Below, in pieces: positions 19,633-28,130 of a DNA stretch of 33,693 nucleotides. The DNA lies in IMG/VR virus record IMGVR_UViG_3300033153_003192, positions 1-33,693 of that record; one strand, written 5' to 3'. Source of the DNA: a virus. Below the pieces are notes generated by a model. The model was not told the DNA's origin. It saw only the letters and a program-made list of their open reading frames with translations, and did not search any database. Position numbers and translations under genes: made by a program. Within the stretch, counting starts at the first letter, position 1, and the number at the start of each line of letters is the position of its first letter.

Positions 19633-20012
19633 TTCTTATCCTTTTTACGATATTTATTCCAAGCTACCCAACCACCAAGCTTTAATCCAGCAGTAATAGA
19701 CTTTCTTTTAATCCAGCTAACATCTAGACATTCTCTATTGGCTTCTTCTAGAATAGCATCACATACTTTTTTAGGGTACTTTCCGCTTCTATAAAGATTA
19801 TCGTGTGTAACAAAAGCATAAGTAGGCTTACCAGTAGGTGACATAATGCTGTGTAAAAACTTAGGGATAGAGCCATAGTCTGTAAACATACCTTTTTCAG
19901 ATATTATTTCTTCACCAACTAAAGAAGAAAAATACACTAAGTCTTCCATTAATTCTCTGTCGCCACCATCAAGCGGAACTTTAACAATTAATTGACTTTT
20001 AAATTTACTCAC
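19629..20012 (-). CDS. DUF1353 family protein
   Basis: 127 residues with the family landmarks: an N-terminal strand region (IVKVPLDGGDRELMEDLVYF), the core FTDYGSIPKFLHSIMSPTGK (about residues 43-62, the 'tDgaSIPr' motif), AFVTHDNLYRSGKYPKKVCD (about 66-85) and a C-terminal helix GLKLGGWVAW. DUF1353 proteins are common next to phage lysis genes and have no established activity; the conserved Asp/His residues have prompted peptidase-like guesses. Here it lies between a membrane protein and a membrane peptide/endolysin pair, so it is probably part of the lysis region. Confidence 0.82.
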   Translation of the reverse strand: MSKFKSQLIVKVPLDGGDRELMEDLVYFSSLVGEEIISEKGMFTDYGSIPKFLHSIMSPTGKPTYAFVTHDNLYRSGKYPKKVCDAILEEANRECLDVSWIKRKSITAGLKLGGWVAWNKYRKKDKK

Positions 20013-20021
20013 AAATATTCC

Positions 20022-20084
20022 TTATTTTTTTGCTTTTTTTGGCATTACTTTTTTTTTGCTTTTTTTGCTTTTTGGCTTAATCAT
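20022..20084 (-). CDS. 20-aa Lys-rich micropeptide
   Basis: ATG at 20082-20084 after AAAGGAAAATGAA. MIKPKSKKSKKKVMPKKAKK has 11 Lys. It fills the gap between the membrane protein and DUF1353 genes exactly. It could bind nucleic acid or lipopolysaccharide, or simply be a spacer. Confidence 0.4.
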   Translation of the reverse strand: MIKPKSKKSKKKVMPKKAKK

Positions 20085-20085
20085 T

Positions 20086-20571
20086 TCATTTTCCTTTGTT
20101 TTTGATTTCGTTTATTTGCATTTCTAGTGTATTTATTCGCCCTTGCGTTTCGGTTATTTGCTTGGGTAAATTCTCTTGAAATATTATCCATTGTAATGTT
20201 TCTTCATTGCTGTTTACACTTTTTTTAACGCCGGACATTTCTATTCTGGTAAGTTGATTTTGATTGCTATTTTGCATACTATTACTTTGTATAGTTGCGA
20301 GGGCTTGTGTCATTTGTGTTGTTTGAGCAATAATTGGAGCATTTGCTGAATTAGTTATATACATTACACTTCCAAACAATAAGGTAAATATACCCATTAT
20401 TGAGACAGCAATTCCTATATATCCTGCGACACCCATTGGTTTAGGTTGATTCTTTTCAATGTAGGCATCAAACTTTGTGAAGTGTGCCTTGACTAGGGTA
20501 TTAAGCGTATGTACCTCTGCTTTAATCTTGCCTAATTCTTCAGCTTGTTCTAATTCGTCACCGTTTGGCAT
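20086..20571 (-). CDS. Single-pass membrane protein with flanking coiled coils
   Basis: 161 residues. Soluble helical N-terminus (EELGKIKAEVHTLNTLVKAH, about 11-30), one membrane helix (GYIGIAVSIMGIFTLLFGSV, about 50-70), then a Gln/Ser/Asn-rich region and a C-terminal helix (TETQGRINTLEMQINEIKNK). The layout (cytoplasmic N-part, one pass, periplasmic coiled coil) resembles i-spanins or phage membrane proteins sited before endolysins. A holin role is possible but the long soluble parts argue against a simple pore. It opens the lysis region after the tail-fibre gene. Confidence 0.6.
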   Translation of the reverse strand: MPNGDELEQAEELGKIKAEVHTLNTLVKAHFTKFDAYIEKNQPKPMGVAGYIGIAVSIMGIFTLLFGSVMYITNSANAPIIAQTTQMTQALATIQSNSMQNSNQNQLTRIEMSGVKKSVNSNEETLQWIIFQENLPKQITETQGRINTLEMQINEIKNKGK

Positions 20572-20582
20572 TTTAAACCCTT

Positions 20583-20822
20583 TTATGCTGTTAATAAATC
20601 ACGTTCATCTCTAAGCGTATCAGCTTCATCATCAAAAGCTAGTAATTTATCTCTATCCGCTTGGGCATCCCTACCGGTACTCTTCTTTCTCATAGAACGA
20701 ACGCTTTTCCTATCTATTTCATCTAAACGGGCATCTATCTCTGCAATGCGATTATCTTTAACTATTTGGTTTACTTCTTCATCTGTTAATTGTTGTCCTG
20801 TTTTTGTTGTTACTTTTATCAT
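20583..20822 (-). CDS. 79-aa helical protein following the tail fibre
   Basis: After a short beta start (MIKVTTKTGQQLTDEEVNQI) the protein is a helical hairpin: DARLDEIDRKSVRSMRKKST and AQADRDKLLAFDDEADTLRD. The 'eIDrkSvRsmR ... L..~d.ea..LR.E' pattern is widespread in small phage proteins found just after tail genes, whose role is unknown (assembly chaperone suspected). It overlaps the tail-fibre stop by one base. Confidence 0.62.
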   Translation of the reverse strand: MIKVTTKTGQQLTDEEVNQIVKDNRIAEIDARLDEIDRKSVRSMRKKSTGRDAQADRDKLLAFDDEADTLRDERDLLTA

Positions 20823-22555
20823 TATGTGTCTCCTCTGTAGATTCTAATTTTAGAGCCAATACCAATAGTATTAGATATAGATGCTGTAAAAGTAAGTTGT
20901 GTTATGTTTGCAACTGTTGCAGTTTTTCTTCCACTTCCGCTAGTGCTGTTAACAGTTGTTGAGGATGTGGGCGATAGTGAAGAAACAATATAAGATGCAA
21001 CATCATCCACTATTGACACATTTAAAATAGTTTTCATTAATTGACTTGCAACCATTGTCGTTAATAAAGAACTATTAGGTCTAGACGCAGACGCAGAAGT
21101 GCTAAAAATTGTATGCTGCGAGTCATAATTAGTTACCGTCGTATCTCCGTTCACGAACAAATAAATATTTGGCGAAGATGCTAAAGGATTAATCAATTCT
21201 ATCTCTATTCTGTAGCTTTTGTGAGTATTTATATCTAATCCGCTGAAATTAATGCTTGTTAATGCTGTGCCTGTTACTTCAAATTCTGCCAACAATAATG
21301 GATCAGGATTTAAAATTTTCCCAAATGCTTTTAAATCTCCATGTTTTAATGTTGCGCTCGATACTGTTGGTGTTCCTGTTGGTGTGTCTGTTGCCACAAA
21401 TGTTATTGTATCAGTGTCTGCAACTGTTGCAACCTCCCATCTTCCATTAGGCGCATTAGTTGTTGCGATTAAGCCATCAACCGTAAAAAACTGTCCTACG
21501 CTTAGATTATGGATGGCTGATGTGTTTATTGTTATTGTTGTGCCTGAGAATGACCATGAAGCAACTGCGACGCTTTCTCCAATTGATAAATCTCCGATTT
21601 TTGTTTGGGCTGTGGCAGATACGTCTATTGCACTACTAGCTCCGCCTATAATTGCTTCTCCACTAGCTAAAGCATAACTAGTACATCTGAAATCTCCAGA
21701 ATCATACTCTTCAAATTCAAACTCGTCTCCGGCTGCTGTAGTATAATTTGCACCGCCGGGGATGATTAAATTTGTTGCGTGATGAGTTAATATTAAAATC
21801 TCGTTAAAATGTAATTTAATACTCGTGCCGACATTTCCTGTTGTAGCTATTGAGGCAATCGGTGTTGTGCCTGTTACATCAAAAGAGTTCCCATCTGACA
21901 ATATTGGTAGCTCTGAGGCACTTGCTACATCTGCACCTTTTGCTAATTCAACCATTCCTGTGAAAGTTGCACCTGTTAAGTTAGCTTTTAAATCAAGTGC
22001 TGTTTGTTGTGCGGTACTTACTGGCTTATTGACATCTGAAGTATTATCAACATTGCCCAATCCAACACTAGATTTGTCAATTTCATCTAATGTTTCGAGT
22101 GCTTTTTGTACAGTATCGTCTGCCGCTGATAATACTTTATCAAAGTTTGTTGTATCTGCGCTGATTAATGAGGCTTTTAAAATATCTGCTCTTAGAACTG
22201 CCTCCCATAAACCACTTGTGCTATTATATGTTAAGAAGTCGCCGTTAGCTTTGCCTGATGTGTCAACGTCTTCCAAATCATCTAAAACGACTACGCCGAG
22301 TTTACCATAAGCGCTCCCATCCCACGCATATATAAAGTTTGTGTCGGCTGCTATGTAAATGTGTTCTGTCTCTCCTGTTGTAGGAAATGATGCAAAATCA
22401 TCATATGTCTTAATTATATCAATATTAGCTTGCATATACTCCAACAGTGCTGATACTGCTAACTTCCTAGTATCTCCGTTTCCAGTAGCCCAGATTGCGA
22501 ATAAATCGCCTCCTGTGACTGTGTCTGTTGCTGAGAGCTTGTTTATTTCTGCCAT
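20822..22555 (-). CDS. Tail fibre or spike protein
   Basis: 577 residues, predicted to form a trimeric receptor-binding fibre. The N-terminal 45 residues (INKLSATDTVTGGDLFAIWA, then RKLAVSALLEYMQANI) are the head-binding-type domain common to podovirus fibres. A stretch near residues 145-190 carries the fibre repeat SSVGLGNVDNTSDVNKPVST followed by AQQTALDLKA. The remainder is a Ser/Thr/Asp-rich beta region, with a Gly/Thr-rich Ig-like block, and a C-terminal jelly-roll-like end (LAEFEVTGTALTSINFSG and on). No glycosidase or lyase motif is visible, so it probably binds rather than degrades its receptor. In P22 the equivalent slot holds the gp9 spike, to which this shows no obvious likeness. 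Confidence 0.85.
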   Translation of the reverse strand: MAEINKLSATDTVTGGDLFAIWATGNGDTRKLAVSALLEYMQANIDIIKTYDDFASFPTTGETEHIYIAADTNFIYAWDGSAYGKLGVVVLDDLEDVDTSGKANGDFLTYNSTSGLWEAVLRADILKASLISADTTNFDKVLSAADDTVQKALETLDEIDKSSVGLGNVDNTSDVNKPVSTAQQTALDLKANLTGATFTGMVELAKGADVASASELPILSDGNSFDVTGTTPIASIATTGNVGTSIKLHFNEILILTHHATNLIIPGGANYTTAAGDEFEFEEYDSGDFRCTSYALASGEAIIGGASSAIDVSATAQTKIGDLSIGESVAVASWSFSGTTITINTSAIHNLSVGQFFTVDGLIATTNAPNGRWEVATVADTDTITFVATDTPTGTPTVSSATLKHGDLKAFGKILNPDPLLLAEFEVTGTALTSINFSGLDINTHKSYRIEIELINPLASSPNIYLFVNGDTTVTNYDSQHTIFSTSASASRPNSSLLTTMVASQLMKTILNVSIVDDVASYIVSSLSPTSSTTVNSTSGSGRKTATVANITQLTFTASISNTIGIGSKIRIYRGDT

Positions 22556-22556
22556 T

Positions 22557-24530
22557 TTATTTCCTTTGTGTTGGTTTTTCTGTTTTTTGGTTTTCTTTTT
22601 GAGATTCGATTATCGCCATTAGGCTTGTTATTAAAGGTAATTCTTTACCTTTTGGAGCGTTTGCTATTTTTATCAGTGTGTTTCTAAATGGTTTCGATTC
22701 GTAAATCTTTGCCATTAATCCAACCCCACCTGTTGCTGCTAAACCTGTAATAGGGTCGCTTCCTAAGAACCAAGTTAACGCTGTAGGAGTTGCAATGGTT
22801 GTAAGTTCCGCCCCTGTTGTAGGCTTAACCCCTGCAATTCCACCTCTTCTTGTGATATGTAGAGCTTTCGATAAACCGTTTAGAGCTTTTTTATCTTCTC
22901 CTGTGAAGAAAATACCCGTTGACTTTTGAAGTCTTTTTAAGTGTGTAGTAAATCGCTCTGGTGTGAAGTTTTCTATTCCTCCAGCCTTTTCTACTGCTTC
23001 ATGCAATATCGCTGTTCTAGCGTTTGCTCTGCCCTCTCTATTTAAGTTTCTATATAGTGTTTTTATATCACTTGGTTTTTGGCTAAATAGTAAACTTTTT
23101 ACAGCTTCAGGAGTAGCGTTTCCTCTTTTTAGAACAGACTTTAGTGTTCCATTTTCAAGCTCTGAGAATGTTGCAGATAGTTCTCTGTTTGCTATTTTCC
23201 ATTTAGCAAAATCTTTTGGCTCTCCATTAAGTTTTACAAAGTCTCCAATATCTTCATTTAATGCACCATATATTTTTCTTGCTGATTTACCAGACTCTGT
23301 TTTAACTGATGCCATATCGGTAGAATCTAGCTGATCCCCAAGTTGTTTTCTTAATGCCTCAATGTTCGCAATATTTTTATCTTTAAATGCTGTCTTATAG
23401 TCATTTAAGACATCTATCAACGGAGAAACTCCTTTTGTTCCCATCTGTTTGAGTCTCAATATCTCACTATCTATTATGTTTAAAGTGCTGTCAGTATTTA
23501 CTTTACTATCAGGCATTTTTGCAAATACTTCCCCTTTGATTTTAGAAAACCTATTTATTTTATTTTCTCTTGCTTTTGTAAGAGAAGACATAACATCATC
23601 AATAACCGCACCTGTTCCAACTGCTCCATGCTCCGACAAGAAACCTTTTATTGCATTAGCTCTTTGGACTTGCTGTGCTGCTCTTGCTTCACCTGTTCCA
23701 ACTAAAGGTATTCTTTCGCCTACTGCTTGAGCGAATTTTCCAACAAAAGTCTTTGGGGGGATAACGTCGGTGGTCATTGGTATTATTCCTGCTCTTTCCG
23801 CTGTTTTTACCGCTTCCGCTGCTTTAACACCAGGTCTTGTTTTTGGAGCAGTTTTTGCAGCCATTGTTCCTCTAATGATTGTTTCTATTTCTGCACCTAA
23901 TGGTCCAAGTGCTTCTAACGGTGCAAGAGTTTCCGCTATCGCTTGAGTATATTCTTGACCTGTTTCTGTTGTAGGTTCATACGTTAAAGCTTGAGCGCCT
24001 TCTAGTGCTGCTTGCTTAACTGCTTCTCCTGCTTCTTGTGTTCCAAACTTTCCACTAACAATCTGCTCCACTAAACCTTTTAGTGTTCCACCTATCTGCC
24101 CAACTAGTCCACCTGTCGCACCTGTAACCAATGTTAAAGCCGTTTCTCCTACACCTATTGCCTTTTCACCCAATGTCGGCTCTTTAGTAAGCTTAAAGCC
24201 TTTTAATGGAGTTGATAAGTCTCCACTCGCTTCAAAAGAAGATACGGTTACACCTTCGGGTAATTTAAAAAGTCCCGCTCCTGCATCTTGTTCAAACTCT
24301 TGACTTTCTTCTGGTGTCATTCTACCTTCAAAATAAGCATCAAACACACCTTGCGGTAGTTCCTGTGGTGCTGTCACAGTTTCTTGTTGAGTGGTTACTG
24401 AAAAAGTCTTCCCTTGAGGTAATCCTATTACCCCTTCATTAACATCTTTTTCATATTCAACTTTTTCTTCAGGTAACATTTGTCCTGACTCATAAGCGTT
24501 ATATATTGCTGTTAATGTTTCTTCATCCAT
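22557..24530 (-). CDS. Ejection protein (P22 gp16 position)
   Basis: 657 residues, close to P22 gp16 (about 609). The N-terminus holds two related segments, LTAIYNAYESGQMLPEEKVE and VFDAYFEGRMTPEESQEFEQ, followed by a Gly-rich hydrophobic region (GETALTLVTGATGGLVGQIG, about residues 125-145) that could insert into a membrane. The rest is long-helical, with a second hydrophobic stretch near the C-terminus (TALTWFLGSDPITGLAATGG). Ejection proteins are packaged in the capsid and released to form a channel across the envelope. It is the third of the gp7-gp20-gp16-like trio in P22 order and overlaps its neighbour by one base. Confidence 0.8.
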   Translation of the reverse strand: MDEETLTAIYNAYESGQMLPEEKVEYEKDVNEGVIGLPQGKTFSVTTQQETVTAPQELPQGVFDAYFEGRMTPEESQEFEQDAGAGLFKLPEGVTVSSFEASGDLSTPLKGFKLTKEPTLGEKAIGVGETALTLVTGATGGLVGQIGGTLKGLVEQIVSGKFGTQEAGEAVKQAALEGAQALTYEPTTETGQEYTQAIAETLAPLEALGPLGAEIETIIRGTMAAKTAPKTRPGVKAAEAVKTAERAGIIPMTTDVIPPKTFVGKFAQAVGERIPLVGTGEARAAQQVQRANAIKGFLSEHGAVGTGAVIDDVMSSLTKARENKINRFSKIKGEVFAKMPDSKVNTDSTLNIIDSEILRLKQMGTKGVSPLIDVLNDYKTAFKDKNIANIEALRKQLGDQLDSTDMASVKTESGKSARKIYGALNEDIGDFVKLNGEPKDFAKWKIANRELSATFSELENGTLKSVLKRGNATPEAVKSLLFSQKPSDIKTLYRNLNREGRANARTAILHEAVEKAGGIENFTPERFTTHLKRLQKSTGIFFTGEDKKALNGLSKALHITRRGGIAGVKPTTGAELTTIATPTALTWFLGSDPITGLAATGGVGLMAKIYESKPFRNTLIKIANAPKGKELPLITSLMAIIESQKENQKTEKPTQRK

Positions 24531-25732
24531 TATTTAGTCTTCCCGTATTTAAGGTAACTTTTTTCAACTACCACATCACCATCTGTAACAACAGCAACTT
24601 CTTCTACCCCAAAGATATTATCAGGATTTAAAGAATAGTTTTTTATTACCGCTTCTAACGATTTTCTTGTTCTTTTTTCGTGTTGCCCTGAAGATTTCAT
24701 ATATTTTTCTGCGAGTCTTCCAAAATCTCCTCTTTGGCTTGGCGTTAAAAATTGACCTGTTTGTATTTTTTCTGCTGTATTTTTTAACCTTGCGAATAAA
24801 CCTGCTGTGTCACTTGCTAATGCAAATTCCGATTCTCTTACAACAGAGCCGGGATCAAGCATTTTCATAAAAGAGAAAACTAATGCTAAGTCTCCTGCAC
24901 CAGAACTATCTGCAACAGAAGATCTTATTTTATCAAGAACTACTTTTGATTCGTGGAAGTTTTTAGTTTTTGCAGAATATTCTTTTCTAAGTTTCTCTTC
25001 TTGATTAAAAGTTTTTTCAGGGTCTTTGCCACCTGTAGATTTTAAATACTCTAATTCTACAAGTGCTTTTTTTCCTTCGATTCCTAAGTTTTTGCCTTCG
25101 ATTATTACTTTGTTTGTTTTTGCTTTACTTAAGCCTGTTTCCGCTGCAAGTTTAGCGATTTCAGCATTTTCTTTTTTTCTTTTTTGTGGTGCTGTTTCCT
25201 CTGCTCTTCGTTCTTCCCCCAATGTTTTAAAAGTCTTCGCAAATTCTTTTTCGCCCATAAGTGAAGATAGGACTAAACCTGCATACCCTGTTGCACCTTT
25301 AGGGTCTCTCTCTATATAGTCTTTAATGCTTTGTAGTTTACTTGTGTCTTGACCGCTGTTACTTCTGGCTGTGATTTGCTCATTAATGATATTGTTTGCA
25401 ACTTCTGTGTTGTTAGATAATAAAGCGGAATAAACTTGCCCTGTTGTTTGTAATTCATTTTTCTTTTGGTCTTCGTTTAATACATCCCAACCTTGCTTAA
25501 AAGCTTCTCTTTGTCCGGGATGCTTAGCAATCAACATCGCCATTTTTTGAGGTGTCGGGTCTTTAAAGGCTTCTTGCACATCAAAACTATATTGTTTTTT
25601 AAGTGCTTCGGCTTTTTGTTGAGTCTCTTCTGCTTCTCTTGGCTTCTTAATAGCTCCGCCTATCTGTAAGCCTTGAAATGCTCTTTGTAGTGGGTCAACA
25701 CGCTGAATTGAATAATCAAATGGTCCTGGCAT
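24530..25732 (-). CDS. Ejection protein (P22 gp20 position)
   Basis: 400 residues, largely helical. The N-terminus PGPFDYSIQRVDPLQRAFQG resembles the start of many P22 gp20-type DNA ejection proteins. Central coiled-coil sequence is rich in Lys/Glu/Ala (KKENAEIAKLAAETGLSKAK), and the C-terminal third contains a Phe/Leu-rich helix bundle (FSFMKMLDPGSVVRESEFAL) followed by charged helices. Placed between the gp7-like and gp16-like genes and overlapping the latter by one base. No enzymatic motif is seen. Family is supported chiefly by the N-terminus and gene order. Confidence 0.8.
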   Translation of the reverse strand: MPGPFDYSIQRVDPLQRAFQGLQIGGAIKKPREAEETQQKAEALKKQYSFDVQEAFKDPTPQKMAMLIAKHPGQREAFKQGWDVLNEDQKKNELQTTGQVYSALLSNNTEVANNIINEQITARSNSGQDTSKLQSIKDYIERDPKGATGYAGLVLSSLMGEKEFAKTFKTLGEERRAEETAPQKRKKENAEIAKLAAETGLSKAKTNKVIIEGKNLGIEGKKALVELEYLKSTGGKDPEKTFNQEEKLRKEYSAKTKNFHESKVVLDKIRSSVADSSGAGDLALVFSFMKMLDPGSVVRESEFALASDTAGLFARLKNTAEKIQTGQFLTPSQRGDFGRLAEKYMKSSGQHEKRTRKSLEAVIKNYSLNPDNIFGVEEVAVVTDGDVVVEKSYLKYGKTK

Positions 25733-25741
25733 AATAACTCC

Positions 25742-26365
25742 TTAAAAGAAACCGGTAGCGACACCACCGATTCCTAGAATATCTCCAAAAGCCTGTTGTG
25801 TCGCTCCGCCTTGGGCAAGCTGACCGCCTGCTATTGCTGCGCCTTGTTGACCTAGTAAACTCCCAATATTTGAAGCCGACTGCATCCCTGCCGCTGCTTG
25901 TCCTGATGCACTTGCTTGTCCTAATTGTGAAAGCCCACCATATTGACCAAGCTTTTGATTGATTAAACTTGATAACATTTGAGGGCGAAACTGCGCTAGT
26001 GCTGCTTCAGTATTTCCACCTCTTAGCCCACCTGTTGCTGAAGCACTTTGCAATAATGCTTCTTCGCCTGTTTGTGTTAATGCTTGAAACTCTGGTCCTG
26101 CTTGTAGCGCTGCAATTGCCTCTGCTTGTGCTTCTGGTCCACTCAATCCCATCAACCCTTGTTGTGCTGATATTGCTCCTGTTCCTGCTGTTACATAAGG
26201 AGACATTAACTCAACCATTGCATCGAATTGTCTGCGATTTTCTGCTATTGCTGCATCTGAGCTTGCTGCTTGAGTTGCTGCTGCTGCTGTTCCTGCATCT
26301 GCTGCTTGAGAAGCCCCTGTTATGCCACCTACAACATCGCCAATCGCGTCTCCTATAAAACTCAT
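25742..26365 (-). CDS. Ejection protein (P22 gp7 position)
   Basis: The start at 26363-26365 gives MSFIGDAIGDVVGGITGASQ, with GGAG six bases upstream; an ATG four codons earlier (26377) lacks a ribosome site. 207 residues, close to P22 gp7 (about 229). Very rich in Ala, Gly, Gln and Ser, with a hydrophobic N-terminal helix and a Gly/Ala/Gln-rich second half (LGQASASGQAAAGMQSASNI), typical of gp7-like DNA-transfer proteins that are ejected with the genome and form part of the trans-envelope tube. The start overlaps the stop of the GNAT gene by four bases. Confidence 0.8.
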   Translation of the reverse strand: MSFIGDAIGDVVGGITGASQAADAGTAAAATQAASSDAAIAENRRQFDAMVELMSPYVTAGTGAISAQQGLMGLSGPEAQAEAIAALQAGPEFQALTQTGEEALLQSASATGGLRGGNTEAALAQFRPQMLSSLINQKLGQYGGLSQLGQASASGQAAAGMQSASNIGSLLGQQGAAIAGGQLAQGGATQQAFGDILGIGGVATGFF

Positions 26366-26811
26366 TTTATGCTCCATTCTCTACGAGTTAAACCGTAAAT
26401 ATAAATATCTTTCATTCTATTATCCTTTGAACAAGCATCTCTTCTAATGCCTTCTAGTGTAAACCCTAATTTAACTACATAGTTTTTCGCAGTGTTTAAG
26501 CCATCAATAATTGGTGCCGTTAGTCTCTGAGGGTTATAAAATGAGAATATGTAATCAATTACTTCTTTTCCTAACTGTCTTGAATACTTGATGAATTGTT
26601 TTTTTAATAGTGAGTGTATTTCAATTTCTGTTTTACTGAAGAGGATTATCATAAATGCTCCGGCAAATCTTCCATTAATTGATGCTGTTATGTATTTTAC
26701 TAAAGGGTGGTCTATTGACTCGAAAGGTTTGTTATCGTGGGAAACTTTAGAAATGTAAGAATCTTGGTAAATGTCTTGAAGATTTTTATCGCTGATTCCA
26801 ATGCTAACCAA
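26362..26811 (-). CDS. GNAT-like protein (P22 gp14 position)
   Basis: 149 residues. The C-terminal part has the GNAT pattern: LTAPIIDGLNTAKNYVVKLG (about residues 97-116), FTLEGIRRDA, and IYIYGLTRREW at the end, like RimJ/RimL-type acetyltransferases. In P22 the gene just before gp7 is gp14, a DUF2824 protein that is needed for, yet not part of, the finished particle; DUF2824 has the same type of fold. Acetyl-CoA binding residues are not clear, so an enzymatic role is not proven. It is the first gene behind a promoter matching that of portal, so the ejection module is separately transcribed. Confidence 0.75.
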   Translation of the reverse strand: MVSIGISDKNLQDIYQDSYISKVSHDNKPFESIDHPLVKYITASINGRFAGAFMIILFSKTEIEIHSLLKKQFIKYSRQLGKEVIDYIFSFYNPQRLTAPIIDGLNTAKNYVVKLGFTLEGIRRDACSKDNRMKDIYIYGLTRREWSIK

Positions 26812-26855
26812 AATAACTCCCTATTAGTGAGCCGCTGGCAGCAAATTTTCTCAGC

Positions 26856-26893
26856 TTTTCACAATTATACCATAAATTTTTCATTTAAAACAA
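26856..26893 (-). promoter_or_regulatory. Promoter ahead of the ejection-protein module
   Basis: Leftward: TTGTTT (26893-26888), 18-base spacer, TATAAT (26869-26864) with extended TG, followed by TGTGAAAA. The 20 bases 26856-26875 match 19 of 20 of the portal promoter. The -35 overlaps the last codons of the upstream tail gene. The transcript would start near 26857, about 45 bases before the GNAT-like gene. Confidence 0.75.
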
Positions 26894-28129
26894 CTCTCTC
26901 CAATTAACGTCCCAAGTTATGTCAACAGTTCCTGTTTGTGTGAACGCGATTATTGCATATTCTTGACCGGGATCTAAAAATAACTGCAACGCGTTTGTAT
27001 CTAGGTCTGCTGGGGTGCTTTGAGCAGGGGTAACACCGTGTCCTGTGATTGCTGCTACTGATAAAGTTAGTCCAACTCTTCCGCCTGTGAAGCCTGTTGG
27101 AGTGTCGTTTACTTGGAGAACACTATTAGCTGAATCAATATCATTATATGCTCCTCCAGTAACAGTCGCTTGACCCACTAACTGAACTGTAACTATAGTA
27201 TCTGCTGTTGCATCAAAAGGGATAAAACTAAATTTTATTAATTCTGCTCGTATCTTATTTGCAAATCCTTGGAAAGTAGTAACACTTTTGAAACCCGCCA
27301 ATACTACTGGAGTTGTTGTAACTGCTCCACCTGTTGTTATGTTTATTGAGCCTGGAGTATAAGGAAACGAAAAACCTCTATTTCCGCAAGTTTGACAAAG
27401 ACCCATTACTCCACCTTGCCAACTACCAGAACGAATTTGAACATCTGTTGTATTCCCTGTGTTTTCCACACTCATTTTTATTGGTAAATAAGGAAGTTGG
27501 ATATGTGTTTCAGTGTTTGTATTAGGATAATAGATTGTATGAATAGTATCAAAGTTATTAGTCCCGGGCTTCATCATCTCAAAAGTTATTGTTGCTGCTC
27601 CTAGATAACCAAATGTTATTCTAAATACATTGAGTTTTGTAAAATCAACAGTGCTTATATCAATATTACCGTTAAAGTCATTTTCAAAAATGTGAGTATG
27701 AACACTATCTCTCATTCGCATCATCGCAAACTCACCATCTATAAAACCTATTCCAAAACCATTCACACCGTCTGCTATCCCTATCCATTGATGAGTGTTA
27801 TCTGCTGTTGGGTCAGTAAATAGTGCAGTGAAGTGAGAAATTACAGTATGTCCGGGTCTGTAGCGTATGGAATTATAGCTTTCTACTGCTGCTGCTCCTG
27901 CTGCATCTGTACCGCTTGATACTGTTAATAAATTGTCTTCTTGTATCGTAACTGTTCCTGTTGCCGTCACCTCATCAGCTTTTAAATCATATGTGCTTTT
28001 CCCGTAAGAGAATTGTGCTAAAATATCGTTTTTTATATCTGTTGCCCATTGTTCTCCAAATACTCCGATAACATTCGATCTTCCTGCTTTGTCAATTACA
28101 ACTGTGCTGCCTTTTCGTAACTTACTCAT
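26885..28129 (-). CDS. Tail protein with beta-sandwich regions, function unknown
   Basis: 414 residues from the ATG at 28127-28129, which has GGAGA seven bases upstream; an earlier in-frame ATG (28159) lies inside the previous gene. Beta-rich throughout: an N-terminal domain (KGSTVVIDKAGRSNVIGVFG), a concanavalin-like sandwich (VHTHIFENDFNGNIDISTVD and neighbours), then a CQTC motif (about residue 255) and a C-terminal domain of repeated Gly/Thr strands ending DVNWRELF. It stands in the gp10/gp26 region of P22 order, so it is probably a tail needle, plug or tail-side fibre. I do not recognise a specific family. Confidence 0.68.
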   Translation of the reverse strand: MSKLRKGSTVVIDKAGRSNVIGVFGEQWATDIKNDILAQFSYGKSTYDLKADEVTATGTVTIQEDNLLTVSSGTDAAGAAAVESYNSIRYRPGHTVISHFTALFTDPTADNTHQWIGIADGVNGFGIGFIDGEFAMMRMRDSVHTHIFENDFNGNIDISTVDFTKLNVFRITFGYLGAATITFEMMKPGTNNFDTIHTIYYPNTNTETHIQLPYLPIKMSVENTGNTTDVQIRSGSWQGGVMGLCQTCGNRGFSFPYTPGSINITTGGAVTTTPVVLAGFKSVTTFQGFANKIRAELIKFSFIPFDATADTIVTVQLVGQATVTGGAYNDIDSANSVLQVNDTPTGFTGGRVGLTLSVAAITGHGVTPAQSTPADLDTNALQLFLDPGQEYAIIAFTQTGTVDITWDVNWRELF

Positions 28130-28130
28130 T

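Noticed and set aside
20030-20080. Poly-T tracts as terminators
   Set aside because: The T-runs are the complement of AAA/AAG codons in the Lys-rich micropeptide and have no preceding stem.
21825-22310. Rightward open frames opposite the tail fibre, ejection and coat genes
   Set aside because: They mirror Ser/Thr/Ala-rich codons of the leftward structural genes, have no ribosome sites and show low-complexity composition.
24530-25732. Fusion with a lytic transglycosylase in the ejection proteins
   Set aside because: No Glu-containing transglycosylase motif (such as ESxxxP or GLMQ) is visible in the gp20-like or gp16-like proteins.
25969-26358. Leu-rich 129-aa rightward frame
   Set aside because: It is the complement of the Gln/Ala-rich gp7-like gene; the Leu runs come from CTG/CTT complement of CAG/AAG-type codons.
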